Assembly: GCF_000204055.1 (NCBI RefSeq)
Contig: NW_006768766.1
Coordinates: 2,966,524-3,030,523 of the forward strand
From: Melampsora larici-populina 98AG31
Taxonomy: Eukaryota > Basidiomycota > Pucciniomycetes > Pucciniales > Melampsoraceae
Direction of reading: 5' to 3'
Length of the DNA: 64,000 nt
Within the stretch, counting starts at the first letter, position 1. Each line of letters opens with the position of its first letter. The position numbers and the translations under genes were made by a program. The notes below the pieces were generated by a model, which saw only the letters and a list, made by a program, of their open reading frames with translations, was not told where the DNA came from and did not search any database. This document shows, one piece after another, positions 10,738 to 20,544 of this stretch.

Positions 10738-11673
10738 CACTACATCAGATTGCAAATTCACTGCTGAGTTTAGTAAATTAAGAAAATATAGAAAAATATG
10801 GAAATATAAGGGATGCATTCCCCTATGAGTGCCCATCATTTTGCATATTTTTTAAGATTTTTACGGCAGCAGGGTATATCAGGTCAGAAACTCAGTTTAT
10901 GTCCAAAACTGTCTGTCATTGAGGCATTGGACTTGTGAGAGCAATAAAATTGTCAATTTTGCGTCAAAATCCGTAATGTCTCCACATTTGATACATGTTT
11001 ATTCTACCACATATACATTGTAATGAGTGGTGTGTGTCCAAAAACACATAAGGCACAGCAACCACGGTCCCCATCAGCAAAGCTAGAAAAGCTTATAAAT
11101 CTTTGCTGTAATGGTTTTAGCATCCAAATGAAAACTGTAGACCCAGTATGTGGCTTTCACAATTTGCAACTGCCAAATTGATTGCAGGAAAATTGTTGTC
11201 ACTACCAGCATAAAGTAATTTTCCCAAGTAAGAAATGAATACATTTAGAGCAAAAAATGATTGAAAATGCATTTGATCAGCATTTGATCAGCATTTGATC
11301 AGCATTAAATCAGCATTATTCAGCATTAAATGAGCATTTTTGATTAAAAATGCATTAAATGTAATCATTTTTTCCTGGGGAAAATTACCTTTTGCTGGGA
11401 GCATGTATTTGTCAGTGCTCAAAAGTTTCTGCCCAAGCCTTGGCAGTTTTGGACAAAATCTGAGTTTCTGACCAAATATACCTCAAAATCATTTTTCTTT
11501 GGAACCTCTTCAAAACTGCGGGTAAAAATATGAAAATATGTGAAGAATGATGGGACATCACAGGCAATTAAACCATAATTTTATCAAATTTTTCCAACCT
11601 CTCACACATTGCTGAAATGTTCTAGATTTTTACTTTTCTAAACTCCATGGTAAATTATTGATTTGGTGTAGTG
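10738..11673. mobile_element. CACTA-type foldback MITE, second family, with an inner foldback
   Basis: It begins CACTACATCAGATTG and ends with GTGTAGTG, flanked by ATA at 10735-10737 and 11674-11676. Long diverged inverted arms can be followed inward (GGTCAGAAACTCAG at about 10880 pairs with CTGAGTTTCTGACC at about 11460). The centre (about 11204-11397) is itself palindromic (AGTAATTTTCCC against GGGGAAAATTACC) and contains short TTGATCAGCA tandem repeats. It has no ORF. Confidence 0.65.
11268..11340. repeat. Short tandem repeat GCATTTGATCA
   Basis: Three near-perfect copies of GCATTTGATCA are followed by degenerate GCATTAAATCA variants at the centre of the foldback element. Confidence 0.7.
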
Positions 11674-11829
11674 ATAATGTTGACTGTGTACCTTCATGGA
11701 TTGTAAGGTGGAGCAAATTCTTTGGATTCCGTGGAAAGAGTTAACAGATTGGGTATGGATGTGTGGAAGGGAGCCTAGTTAGTTTGCTCAGTCCCTTCAT
11801 GACCCAGACTTCTCTGTACTCACGTGTAA

Positions 11830-12643
11830 CACTACAACAAATATAATCTTTACCGGGTGGAAAAGAAAACTAATGACATAGAAAAATCCTGAGGCAACAG
11901 GAAGAGAGTCAAAATTCTAAAAAAAGATGCACCTTGTTCCTAGATGTTGGGGTGTCATGATCAGTATTTTTTGTATTTTGCACATAGATATTGGCTAATG
12001 TCCTAACAATGAAGGTTGGAAATCACCAAAAACCCACCTGTAACAATGCCTGAAATTTGGGCCATGATTGTGAAGACAATATTTTGCAGTCTAAAAATAC
12101 CAATAACTTTTGCAATTCTGCTCCAAATAAGTTGATTTTTGGTTCATTCAAAGTCTGAACTATTCCCTATCACACTTCATGCAGGTAGTCAGGTGTTATC
12201 TAGTCATGTAAACACTCTATATCTTTTCAAACAGTCTGACATGAATAGCTATGTAGAATCTTTTGCAGACTGGTTACAGATGTGATGTCTGAATGATAAT
12301 TGTAAAGAAAAGACTCACCTTCTCAATGAACTTAGAATTGATTCATTTGCTTCAGAACTGCAAAAGTTATTGATGTTTGAAGATTTCAAAACCCTGTCTT
12401 CAAAATCATGGGCCAAATTTCAGGTATTGTTACAGGTGGGTTTTTGGTGATCTTCAACCTTTATTGTTAGGACATTAATCAATATCTATGTGTAAAATAC
12501 AAAAAAATACTGATCATGACACTCCAACATCTAGGAACAAGGTGCATTTTGTTTGGATTTTTAGCTCTCTTCCTGTTGCCTCAGGATTTTTCTATGTCAT
12601 TAGTTTTCTTTTCCACACGGTAAAGATTATATTTTTTGTAGTG
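11830..12643. mobile_element. CACTA-type foldback MITE, copy 2
   Basis: Same family, length (814 bp) and internal order as 7074-7889: CACTACAACAAA start, TTTACCGGG block, CTTGTTCCTAGATGTTGG, a central unique region, then the inverted arm ending TTTTTTGTAGTG. The flanking triplets are TAA and TGA, so the duplication has a mismatch or has decayed. Confidence 0.75.
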
Positions 12644-13012
12644 TGATATTCTACAAGCCATCTCAAGAGATTGAGAAAGCCCTGCATTGTCATACTTCAC
12701 TGAATTTATGTGTTGTAGTGATTTTGGGCGCTTCTTGTTGGGAAATTTCATCATAGCAGAGCAGAGCCATCAGAAAAACCACACCACTCTGAGATGTTCA
12801 TGGCACCTCCAAAGAGATTGCATAGCAATTGGCCCTTCATTATAGTGCCAAATTGCTCCGCGTGTGATTTTTGGAAATATAGCAAAGCAGAGCGGAGCGG
12901 CAGTGGTGTCGATACCTTGTGGGGGATAGAAGCTTGGTCCTGGATGGCAAGTGAGGTCTATCTCACAATGAGGTGGTTTTACTTCAGAAAAAAGTAAAAA
13001 CTCATTAACTAT

Positions 13013-13500
13013 CACTACAAAAAACATAATCCTTTCCGGGCGGTAAAGAAAAGTATCAATATAGAGAAATCCTGAGTCACCAGGAAGAGAGTAAAAATTA
13101 CAAAAAAAAAATCATCTTGTTGGTCAATGTTGGAGCTTCATAATGTATTGATTCTTAGTTCATTTGAAAGCTGGACTTATCTTCTTTAAACTTTACCAAA
13201 GAAGTACAATTTTATCTTATCATTTGAACATTATATATCTGTTTGAAGGGTTGTCCATAGATAGCCATGTAGATCTGTGTACAGAGGAGCTACAGATACA
13301 ATGTCCATATGGAAGTTGTAGAAAAGAAGTTCAGCTTTCCAATGGACTAAAAATTGAGTGGTTTACTGGACAATCAAAAAAGATATCAATGTTTTCAGAA
13401 TCCAAAATCCTGTCTTCAAAACAATGGGCCAAATTAGGAATGATGTTTGTGGTACGTAAGGATTACATGTATGTACGGTTTGCCTCAGGAACAGCTGGTC
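13013..13500. mobile_element. CACTA-type foldback MITE, truncated copy 3
   Basis: It starts CACTACAAAAAACATAATCC with the TTTCCGGGCGGTAAAG block, continues through the family's central region, and stops at about TGCCTCAGGA, where an LTR-like repeat begins at 13505. The terminal arm is missing. Confidence 0.6.
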
Positions 13501-13504
13501 TGAT

Positions 13505-14131
13505 TGTTGTAGAACTTATAACCCAACAAGGGTTATACAGAGCTGGAAGAGGATAATCTACTAATATAATGACTAGTAGAAGTTGTCTGAGACTGCTCTT
13601 CTAAAACAACACAATCAGGAAGAGACACTGTTGTATTGAGTACTGATAAGGCAACAGAGCAATATATCTTTTAAAAGGACAGGTCACACGAATTTTATCT
13701 CAAAAGCACAATTTTTATTACTATTAACACTGCTATAGTGTTATTCCCAGATGACAACTAGAGAGAATAAGAAATATCTTTGTGAGATTATTTCCAATAA
13801 GTCTTTTTGACTACAATACTACAGTAAATTTCTCTTTATAGCTATAATAAAGGGTGTATTTAAGTGACCACGTACTGCTAAAATGAGTTTATGATGATAA
13901 ACAAAATGATAACTGTGTGAATGATAAAGTAAGAAGGGGAAAAACAATCCCAAAATCATCTCAAAGTATATATCACAATGTGCTACAACTTTCACAATGG
14001 TCAACAGCCTCAAAACCAATCAATTCCGCCCAAAAATCCCTAAAAACCCTATAATGATGTAATGTATCTTGTTACTAATTTATGATGTAATTTTCACAGC
14101 CAAAAGTGATCAATGACACAATAACATGATG
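13505..14131 (+). repeat. Diverged LTR-like repeat, copy 2
   Basis: It starts TGTTGTAGAACTTATAACCC and shares the TATACAGAG, GGATAATCT, TAATGACT and CTGCTCTT blocks with the repeat at 2134. The probable end is a GTACA near 14131. It truncates the preceding foldback element. It has no ORF. Confidence 0.45.
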
Positions 14132-15550
14132 TACAGCACTTCTTATGATGAATACAGGTGATTTTTTCCTGGTAAACTAGCTGAAAACCAATTTATGAGA
14201 TTATGAATTGTTTCAGATGAAATCCAATTTTGTATTACTAAAGTGCATCTTGTAGAGCTTGTGATACTGATCAATAAATGGCGCCATATCAGGTATTTCT
14301 GAGGAGTGATGAATGAGTTATTGAGCTGTGAAGTTCAGGTTTTTAGTGTTACATGTATGCTTGTGACTGTAAATTCAAGATTCACACCAATTTCTTATTT
14401 GCCTTGTAACTTTTTTCATACACCTCCGCTACTAGTGATTTAAAGTTTTTAAATTATGTAATCCACTCTTCTGCGTTGAATGAGCCAACTACCAGCATAA
14501 TCTGACGTCAATTGACATATGTAATAGGCTGAAAACCTTCATTTTTGACAAAATTCACCCATTTTCACTACTTTTCACACCTGCTACTCTTCTTTTCTTG
14601 CTCATGTAATATGACATCATCCTCTATAGCCTTAAAAATCCCGGAAAATCCTCTTGGAAACCTTAAATTCCACTATTACCAGCATTACATATGTAAACTA
14701 CACATACAACCCTTGTTTACCAACTTCAAAAAAGTACCTTTTCCCTAATAACTTCTGTTTCTCCTTATCAACCTTCAAGATGGATATTGTTACAGGATAA
14801 TATAATGTTTTTCTTTCATATTCTAACCTTACTAAACCCATAAACCTAATATTACTACCCTAAAAACCATTTCCAAGCCTGTATACCTATATTTTTGAAG
14901 TTTCCTTATGTTTTTCTTTCTTTCTTTTTGTAATAAGATTGTGAATATACTCTAATGATCTTAATAAGTATTATGAAATAAAATGATATAATCTTGGCCC
15001 AATGATCAATACATAAGCCTATAAGAGCTTCAATTGATTTGAAAACCTGCATTTTGAATTTTCTTTCCTGCTAAACTTTTCTGGTAAACTGGTAAACTAC
15101 CAATAATAATTTTTTTGATTGATACCATAAATTGATCACCACATCGTCCGGGAAGTGCTATGAAATTCCAGATGGAAACAGTCCTAATTGGTATTCTAGT
15201 CAGATAAATCAATTGCAAATCTAGGCCCAGCTCATGGAATACCATATAAGATAAAAAACCTTTGATGATGTGATGGAATACCACTAAACAAAGACAATGA
15301 AGATGGAGAGGGTAAAAGCAAGAAACTTCAGATAAGGGTACTCTGAGAGTGTCACAGGCACACAATCCCACTGAAGGACTGATGAGGCAAAATTGAAGAG
15401 AGTGGAGAAGAAGGAGTGAAAGGAAGACAATTGTAAGATCCCAGAAAGAGCCCCTGTTGCACGTGCAACTGAAATGTGTGTACATACACCCAGATTTTAT
15501 AAAAGACAGATACTGCAGAGACACACGAAAAAACATAAGTCACATGAGGA
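14132..15550. other. Gene-poor AT-rich stretch
   Basis: No supported gene. Short open frames show no recognisable motif and no consistent splice pattern. Confidence 0.5.
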
Positions 15551-15555
15551 TCAAA

Positions 15556-15885
15556 TCATAAGGGTAGAAAATATTCTGAATGATCCATCTGATTTTGATA
15601 AAGAAATGAGACAAAGTTCTTCAGATACAGGTCATAAAGTAACAATAGGTATAGAGTAGCTTCTGGGCGGGTATTCAGACAGGTGTTTTTCACAGATTTC
15701 TCTAGCATATCCCATGTCACCTTCAAACCTGATGGAGAAACAATATTATACCTCTGCACCCTATCACTGTGTCCGTATAGCGTTTGCTTGTTGACGAGCG
15801 CGCACAACTTCCCTTTCTGCTTCAAAGGGACTCGGTGTGCACTTGTCAAATAGCAAAGCCTACACGGACATGGTGTATGTACCAA
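15556..15885 (-). CDS. Possible downstream exon of the copia-interrupted gene
   Basis: The minus-strand frame includes a protein-like stretch (GKLCALVNKQTLYGHSDRVQRYN, then SGLKVTWDMLEKSVKN). It lies directly downstream of the reading frame that holds the copia element, so it may belong to the same gene after splicing near 15840-15900. No family was recognised and both edges are uncertain. Confidence 0.35.
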   Translation of the reverse strand: MVHTPCPCRLCYLTSAHRVPLKQKGKLCALVNKQTLYGHSDRVQRYNIVSPSGLKVTWDMLEKSVKNTCLNTRPEATLYLLLLYDLYLKNFVSFLYQNQMDHSEYFLPL

Positions 15886-16245
15886 TCAGCAATTGCCTAG
15901 AGTAATAGTAGTCTTTGTCTCCAGAGAATCTGCAGGACACAATAATACAGGAACCCAAGCTTGCCAGCCCATTCACCCAATCCCCATGGTCTGATTTCTA
16001 ATTCATGGATTATACTTTTTGTCATTTCCATCAGTGCCTGACCACGAGCTAGCACAGAGCTATTAGACAGCATGGATGCATCTGGAATAGAGTGAGCTTT
16101 TGCTAAACTTCTAATAAAGTTTGTCTCTTTGTGGAATTGCTCATCTTTGCTGGGGTTTGGGTTTTCAAGATTCTTGAGAATTACTTTGTTTTTTTGTTCA
16201 AGATATCCACTCTGTAGGTATTCTTGTAGGCTGTGGTCCAAATAG

Positions 16246-16631
16246 TGTTGAGGTTCAATCAACACAAGCATACAAGTCTAGATTATGCTTATAGCAGAAT
16301 CACCCCAATCTTCTTACATATATATACAACAACCTTCATCAGTCTTCTTTTCCTCATCTATGAAAAGAAGACTGTAAGTGAACTCATTTCTTTATTCTTT
16401 TTCTTGATCTTTGTGACCTCTTCTGATTTATGTTATCTTATTCTAGTCCCAGTCATTATCTTTGTTAGACCCAAGATTAGGCTCTGAACCTGTTTGTTTC
16501 CCCCAACTTAGGTACTTACTTTCCTCATCTATGAAAAGAAGACTTCCCAGTCATTATCTTTGTTAGACCCAAGATTAGGCTCTGAACCTGTTTGTTTCCC
16601 CCAACTTAGACCGTGTTCTAAGACTTTCTCA
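16246..16631 (+). repeat. 5' LTR of the copia element
   Basis: 386 bp, TG...CA ended. It contains an internal partial duplication: a block with CCTCATCTATGAAAAGAAGA followed by CCCAGTCATTATCTTTGTTA occurs twice within the LTR. TATATATACAACA around 16318 could serve as the promoter core. Confidence 0.92.
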
Positions 16632-16792
16632 TGGTAGCGAGAGTAGTGTAACGATCAGTCAACCTACCTAGCAAACCAACATCTTATATGATCCTCGATT
16701 GATCTCAGCTCTAGTTCCACTCAGCCAACAGTTTATCATCATATCTAAAATCTTAATATCAGTCATATTAGAGATAATTACAGATCACAGTC

Positions 16793-17767
16793 ATGTCTTC
16801 ATCATCAACAGAAACCACTAAACCTTTACCACCAAGCATATCGCTGAGGGATCAAGCTGCAGCATGGAGTTTGACCCTCAGCCGAGTTTCTCCTGCCAAA
16901 CCACTAACTAAAGAAAATGCTTTATTATGGCTTAGCAAAGTACAAACTTCAATCAAATCACTTCAGATAATTGAACTTTTAGAATCAGATAAAGACTCAA
17001 AAGTTACAGACTCAGCAACCAAAATATCAAATGGAATCATTCAAAGCTGTCTCGTTTCATGGATGTTATCAAATATGGATGAAGAAAATGAGATTCGATT
17101 CCGAGACAAAATCACAGTCTACACTCCCACAGGATCAACTGTTGAAGACCTACCAAGTAAACTATGGAACAGTATTGATGAATATTATGTAGATCAATCA
17201 GCAGAAGTTCAATTGTTATTAAAGAATACACTTGATATCAAAAAGCAAGGAAACAAAGAAAATTTGAGCAATTACTTGAATTCTTACCATTTGTTAGTTG
17301 TACGTTACAAACATTCAGGTGGAAAGATAGAAGAGGCTGAATTAGGAAGGAAGTCACTCGGATCTTTAAATCAAAATAGACTCAAAGATGCACGTGATAT
17401 TTTGAGAGCAAAGATTGTAAAATACGACGAGGTTGTTGCAGAATTAGGACGATACTTAAATGACGAAGCCCTGCTCGGCATCACCGAGCATAAACCATCA
17501 CCAACAATCACATACTCCCCCGAAGCAAGTGCAGCATCGTTCTCACAATGTACTTCTACAAATTGTTATGGTTACACTAGAGCTAAGAAACATACCGCTG
17601 AAGAGTGTTTCAAAAGACCCGGTAATGAAGCTAAATACAATGAATGGGTCGAGCAAAAGAAGAGATCGGGAAAATGGGAAGATCGACCAACCGCATCGAC
17701 TGCATTTTTCGCTTCTGAGCCTACCATCGCCGAACTTGAAGCTTCATTCAACAGAATGAACGCATAA
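16793..17767 (+). CDS. Copia-type Gag protein (324 aa)
   Basis: This is the structural capsid-like protein of the copia element, which would package the element's RNA in a virus-like particle. The ATG at 16793 is the first after the LTR and leader, and the frame ends with TAA at 17765-17767. The N-terminal 60 residues (Ser/Thr-rich start, then SLRDQAAAWSLTLSRVSPAK) are followed by a helical region typical of UBN2/copia Gag (WNSIDEYYVDQSAEVQLLLKNTLD, NLSNYLNSYHLLVVRYKHSG). Near residues 253-272 lies a zinc-knuckle-like CTSTNC...KKHTAEEC with a C-x4-C-x8-H-x4-C spacing, longer than the classical CCHC, and then a conserved basic tail (NEWVEQKKRSGKWEDRP). The reading frame is intact, unusual for this window. 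No pol frame follows; the next 200 bp is a hexamer repeat. Confidence 0.88.
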   Translation: MSSSSTETTKPLPPSISLRDQAAAWSLTLSRVSPAKPLTKENALLWLSKVQTSIKSLQIIELLESDKDSKVTDSATKISNGIIQSCLVSWMLSNMDEENEIRFRDKITVYTPTGSTVEDLPSKLWNSIDEYYVDQSAEVQLLLKNTLDIKKQGNKENLSNYLNSYHLLVVRYKHSGGKIEEAELGRKSLGSLNQNRLKDARDILRAKIVKYDEVVAELGRYLNDEALLGITEHKPSPTITYSPEASAASFSQCTSTNCYGYTRAKKHTAEECFKRPGNEAKYNEWVEQKKRSGKWEDRPTASTAFFASEPTIAELEASFNRMNA

Positions 17768-17781
17768 TCATCAAATAACTC

Positions 17782-17985
17782 AAATCACACAACTCAGACC
17801 TCAAGACCAGAATCCAAACTCAGAACTCAAAACTTAGAACTCACAGAATTCAGAATTCAGAACTCAGAATTCAGAACTCAGAACTCAGAACTCAAACCTC
17901 AGACATCAGACATCAGACCTCAGAACAGAACCCAGAACCCAGAACCCAGAACCCAGAACCCAGAACCCAGAACCCAGAACCCAGC
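17782..17985 (+). repeat. Hexamer-based tandem repeat (CAGAAC-like)
   Basis: About 200 bp of degenerate CAGAACT/CAGACCT units become perfect CAGAACC hexamer/heptamer-type repeats at the 3' end, lying between the gag stop codon and the 3' LTR of the copia element. It is probably expanded simple sequence in place of the lost pol region. Confidence 0.8.
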
Positions 17986-18145
17986 TAGAGTCTTTACATT
18001 ACTTTGCAGACATTAAATCATTATTATTCTATTTAAATTTAGATTTAAATTTAGGTTAATTTTTTAATTTTTTTAATTTTTTTAAAATCAGTGATTTTTT
18101 TTTGGACTGTGTTCCAATTGTTCAATTGTGTTGATTGAGGGAGGG

Positions 18146-18531
18146 TGTTGAGGTTCAATCAACACAAGCATACAAGTCTAGATTATGCTTATAGCAGAAT
18201 CACCCCAATCTTCTTACATATATATACAACAACCTTCATCAGTCTTCTTTTCCTCATCTATGAAAAGAAGACTGTAAGTGAACTCATTTCTTTATTCTTT
18301 TTCTTGATCTTTGTGACCTCTTCTGATTTATGTTATCTTATTCTAGTCCCAGTCATTATCTTTGTTAGACCCAAGATTAGGCTCTGAACCTGTTTGTTTC
18401 CCCCAACTTAGGTACTTACTTTCCTCATCTATGAAAAGAAGACTTCCCAGTCATTATCTTTGTTAGACCCAAGATTAGGCTCTGAACCTGTTTGTTTCCC
18501 CCAACTTAGACCGTGTTCTAAGACTTTCTCA
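18146..18531 (+). repeat. 3' LTR of the copia element
   Basis: 386 bp, reads identical to the 5' LTR including the internal duplication, and is preceded by the polypurine tract at 18133-18145. Confidence 0.92.
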
Positions 18532-18789
18532 AATAGCTACGTTTTATTGGACCTGTGGTGGTGGCTGCTTGACGCTTCAAAACATTGCCAATTTCCAAAT
18601 AAAGCTTGAGAGCAGGTACAGCCATCACAAGCACCAGAGTCTCCAAGCTCAATAAAAGAAGAATACTTCCAACCTTCATCTTGAATGAACAATCTTTCTT
18701 GAAATTTGTCCCAGTTATCTTGTTTCTGTAGATATGTTGGATTGGAAGAGCAATAAAGTACAGATGAATATCTGTGGCTCAATATCTGC

Positions 18790-20130
18790 CCTATAAGATG
18801 AGCTGACTTACATAGAGGAAGACTTTTGGCTTATCTTGTAGGCCTTATTTTTCTTGGTCTTAAAAATGTGGTATGTGCTTTGTTGTCTAAAGGAAAAAGA
18901 TTGACTACTTGTATTTTTGACTCCTTAATGTTACATATGTGGATGATAGATGATTGATTGTGTTGGACAACTCAAGTGATGAAAAATTGAAAGTCAAAGC
19001 TTGAGATATCTTTATCAAGAAATGAAGAGTTTCTGAAGAAAATTTAAAAAGCAAAAAAAGGTGAGTGGGATAATGTGTGGCAAATGTGGAATGATTGGAT
19101 TTTATTTGTTCTCATAAGAACTCACAACCACCCAGACTCACAAGTAAGACCTGGTATCATACAAGTCTTGGCAATTGATCAAAGAAGGTATGGTGCCAAA
19201 TCATTGCATCAATTGAGCTATTGATGAAAATTAGCAGAGCATCACTTCATGTGTTGATGACAATTAGCAGATTTCCTTGTGAAGCAGTAACTTTGGTGTC
19301 TGCAAGCTTGTGTGGCATCTATAAATAACAAATGGATGTTTTTAAGTAATTCAAATGACAGCAGACAGTGAAGAAGCTGTGCAGCATTCGAACTCATCAA
19401 AGTCCCTTGCCACAGGCCCAAGACTTGAGCAAGGCCCAGCATTCAGATCTAGAAATCTGCTCTGAGTGAGCACAGTGAACATAGATTGCTCATGCAGGAA
19501 TGTCACACAAGCTGAAAAAACATACACTGCTTGAGGCAAAACTGTGTGTATATCTCAAGTGACTGCAGCCTGTGCAGCAGATATATGGAAATCAGAAAAG
19601 TTCAATCAGCTGCCTTAATCCAATATCTGAACTGTCTTTTGCAGAAAGAGCTACATAAGAATAAAAGGAAATCAAATGAAACATGTGTTGAGTTTACTGG
19701 GGAGAAATTATTTGCATGTACCCATATTCCAAGTGCAACTTTGCACTATGCCAAACTGCAAATTTACCAATTTACCACTGAGTTTGGAAAATTGAGAACA
19801 CATAGAAAATTGTAGAGAAGCTGGCAAGGGTCAGAAAAATATGAAAAAATAATGGTTGGGCCCTTTGGTCCATTGCAATCATCTGGCATATTTTTTCATA
19901 TTTTTAAAACCACAATGTGTATAACACAACACAAAATATAATATTTTCTGCCTAGAAAATATAAATACTGACACACAAAGATACTGAGCAGTCAAGAAGA
20001 GAGAGAAAAATACAAAAAAATTGCATATTGTTCCTATGGTTGAGACCTTTGATTTGAGTATTTTGTTGTATTTTTAGTGTGACTGTATAGTGTATTGTCA
20101 CTTTTACTTTGTGTTTCAAGCTTCACTATA
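18790..20130. other. Gene-poor stretch with TE debris
   Basis: No supported coding sequence. 19780-19920 contains a diverged piece resembling the arm of the foldback element at 10738 (GAGTTTGGAAAATTGAG, CATATTTTTTCATATTTTT). 19925-20090 resembles the end of the foldback family at 7074 (ACAAAATATAATATTTTCTG, ATTGTTCCTA). Both are degenerate. Confidence 0.4.
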
Positions 20131-20135
20131 GTAAA

Positions 20136-20540
20136 ACCGCGGGAATCATTAAGTGTGAAACCTGATTGAGCAAAGTCGCGGTGTCCGGGTCCGCGACTTT
20201 CTTCAATTGCGGATCTTGTTCGCCATAGGTTTGCTATAGGTTTACTAGCTTGCATCGAGCTGCCCTTGAGTTGTCCGCCTGAGCTGCAGTACATGTTATA
20301 CATGTTTTTCCTTTCAATAACCTCAGACCACTCAAGATCATGTATGAGTCATGAGCTTTATCATGTATATGTTACAAGCATCTAGACATATGACACCTCC
20401 ATTAGTCCATACTACAGCCTGAGTGGTTGACTATGTAGAGGGCAGCTTGAGACGAGCTTGCAAACCTATGGCAAACCCATGGCAAACGAGATCCATGATT
20501 GAAGGAAGTTGCAGACCCGGACACTGCGACTTTGCTCAAT
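20136..20540. mobile_element. Long-TIR MITE, left arm and body (split by the LTR element)
   Basis: The left arm starts ACCGCGGGAATCATTAAGTG and pairs over about 140 bp with a right arm that runs through 20437-20544 and continues after the LTR retrotransposon at 41188-41212 (ending CCCGCGGT). GTAAA occurs outside both ends (20131-20135 and 41213-41217) and may be its target duplication. The retroelement inserted inside the right arm, so the two halves now lie about 20.6 kb apart. Confidence 0.75.
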
Positions 20541-20544
20541 CCGG

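Larger units (their letters stand above)
16246..18531 (+). mobile_element. Gag-only Ty1/copia-type LTR element, recent insertion
   Basis: A complete 2,286-bp element with two 386-bp LTRs (16246-16631 and 18146-18531) that read identically by eye. Both start TGTTGAGG and end TTTCTCA. The 5-bp target duplication AATAG is perfect at 16241-16245 and 18532-18536. A primer-binding-type TGGTAGCGAGAG follows the 5' LTR directly, and a purine run GATTGAGGGAGGG precedes the 3' LTR. The only coding sequence is a 324-residue Gag. Protease, integrase and reverse transcriptase are absent, so movement must depend on proteins from a full-length relative. Confidence 0.92.
15897..18625 (-). pseudogene. Unrecognised ORF split by the copia element
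   Basis: On the minus strand an ATG at 18625 opens a frame that reaches the right end of the copia element at 18536. If the element and one copy of its 5-bp duplication are removed, the frame continues without a break from 16245 down to a stop at 15897, giving about 146 residues. The left part contains EQKNKVILKNLENPNPSKDEQFHKE and a helical stretch LARGQALMEMTKSIIHELEI. I do not recognise the product. The open frame across the junction suggests this was coding before insertion, although the start is tentative because another open frame overlaps it upstream (to 18782). Confidence 0.45.

Noticed and set aside
15030..15536. Minus-strand frame rich in Leu, Phe and Cys
   Set aside because: No membrane protein pattern with charge distribution, no motif, and no splice sites that extend it; probably chance.
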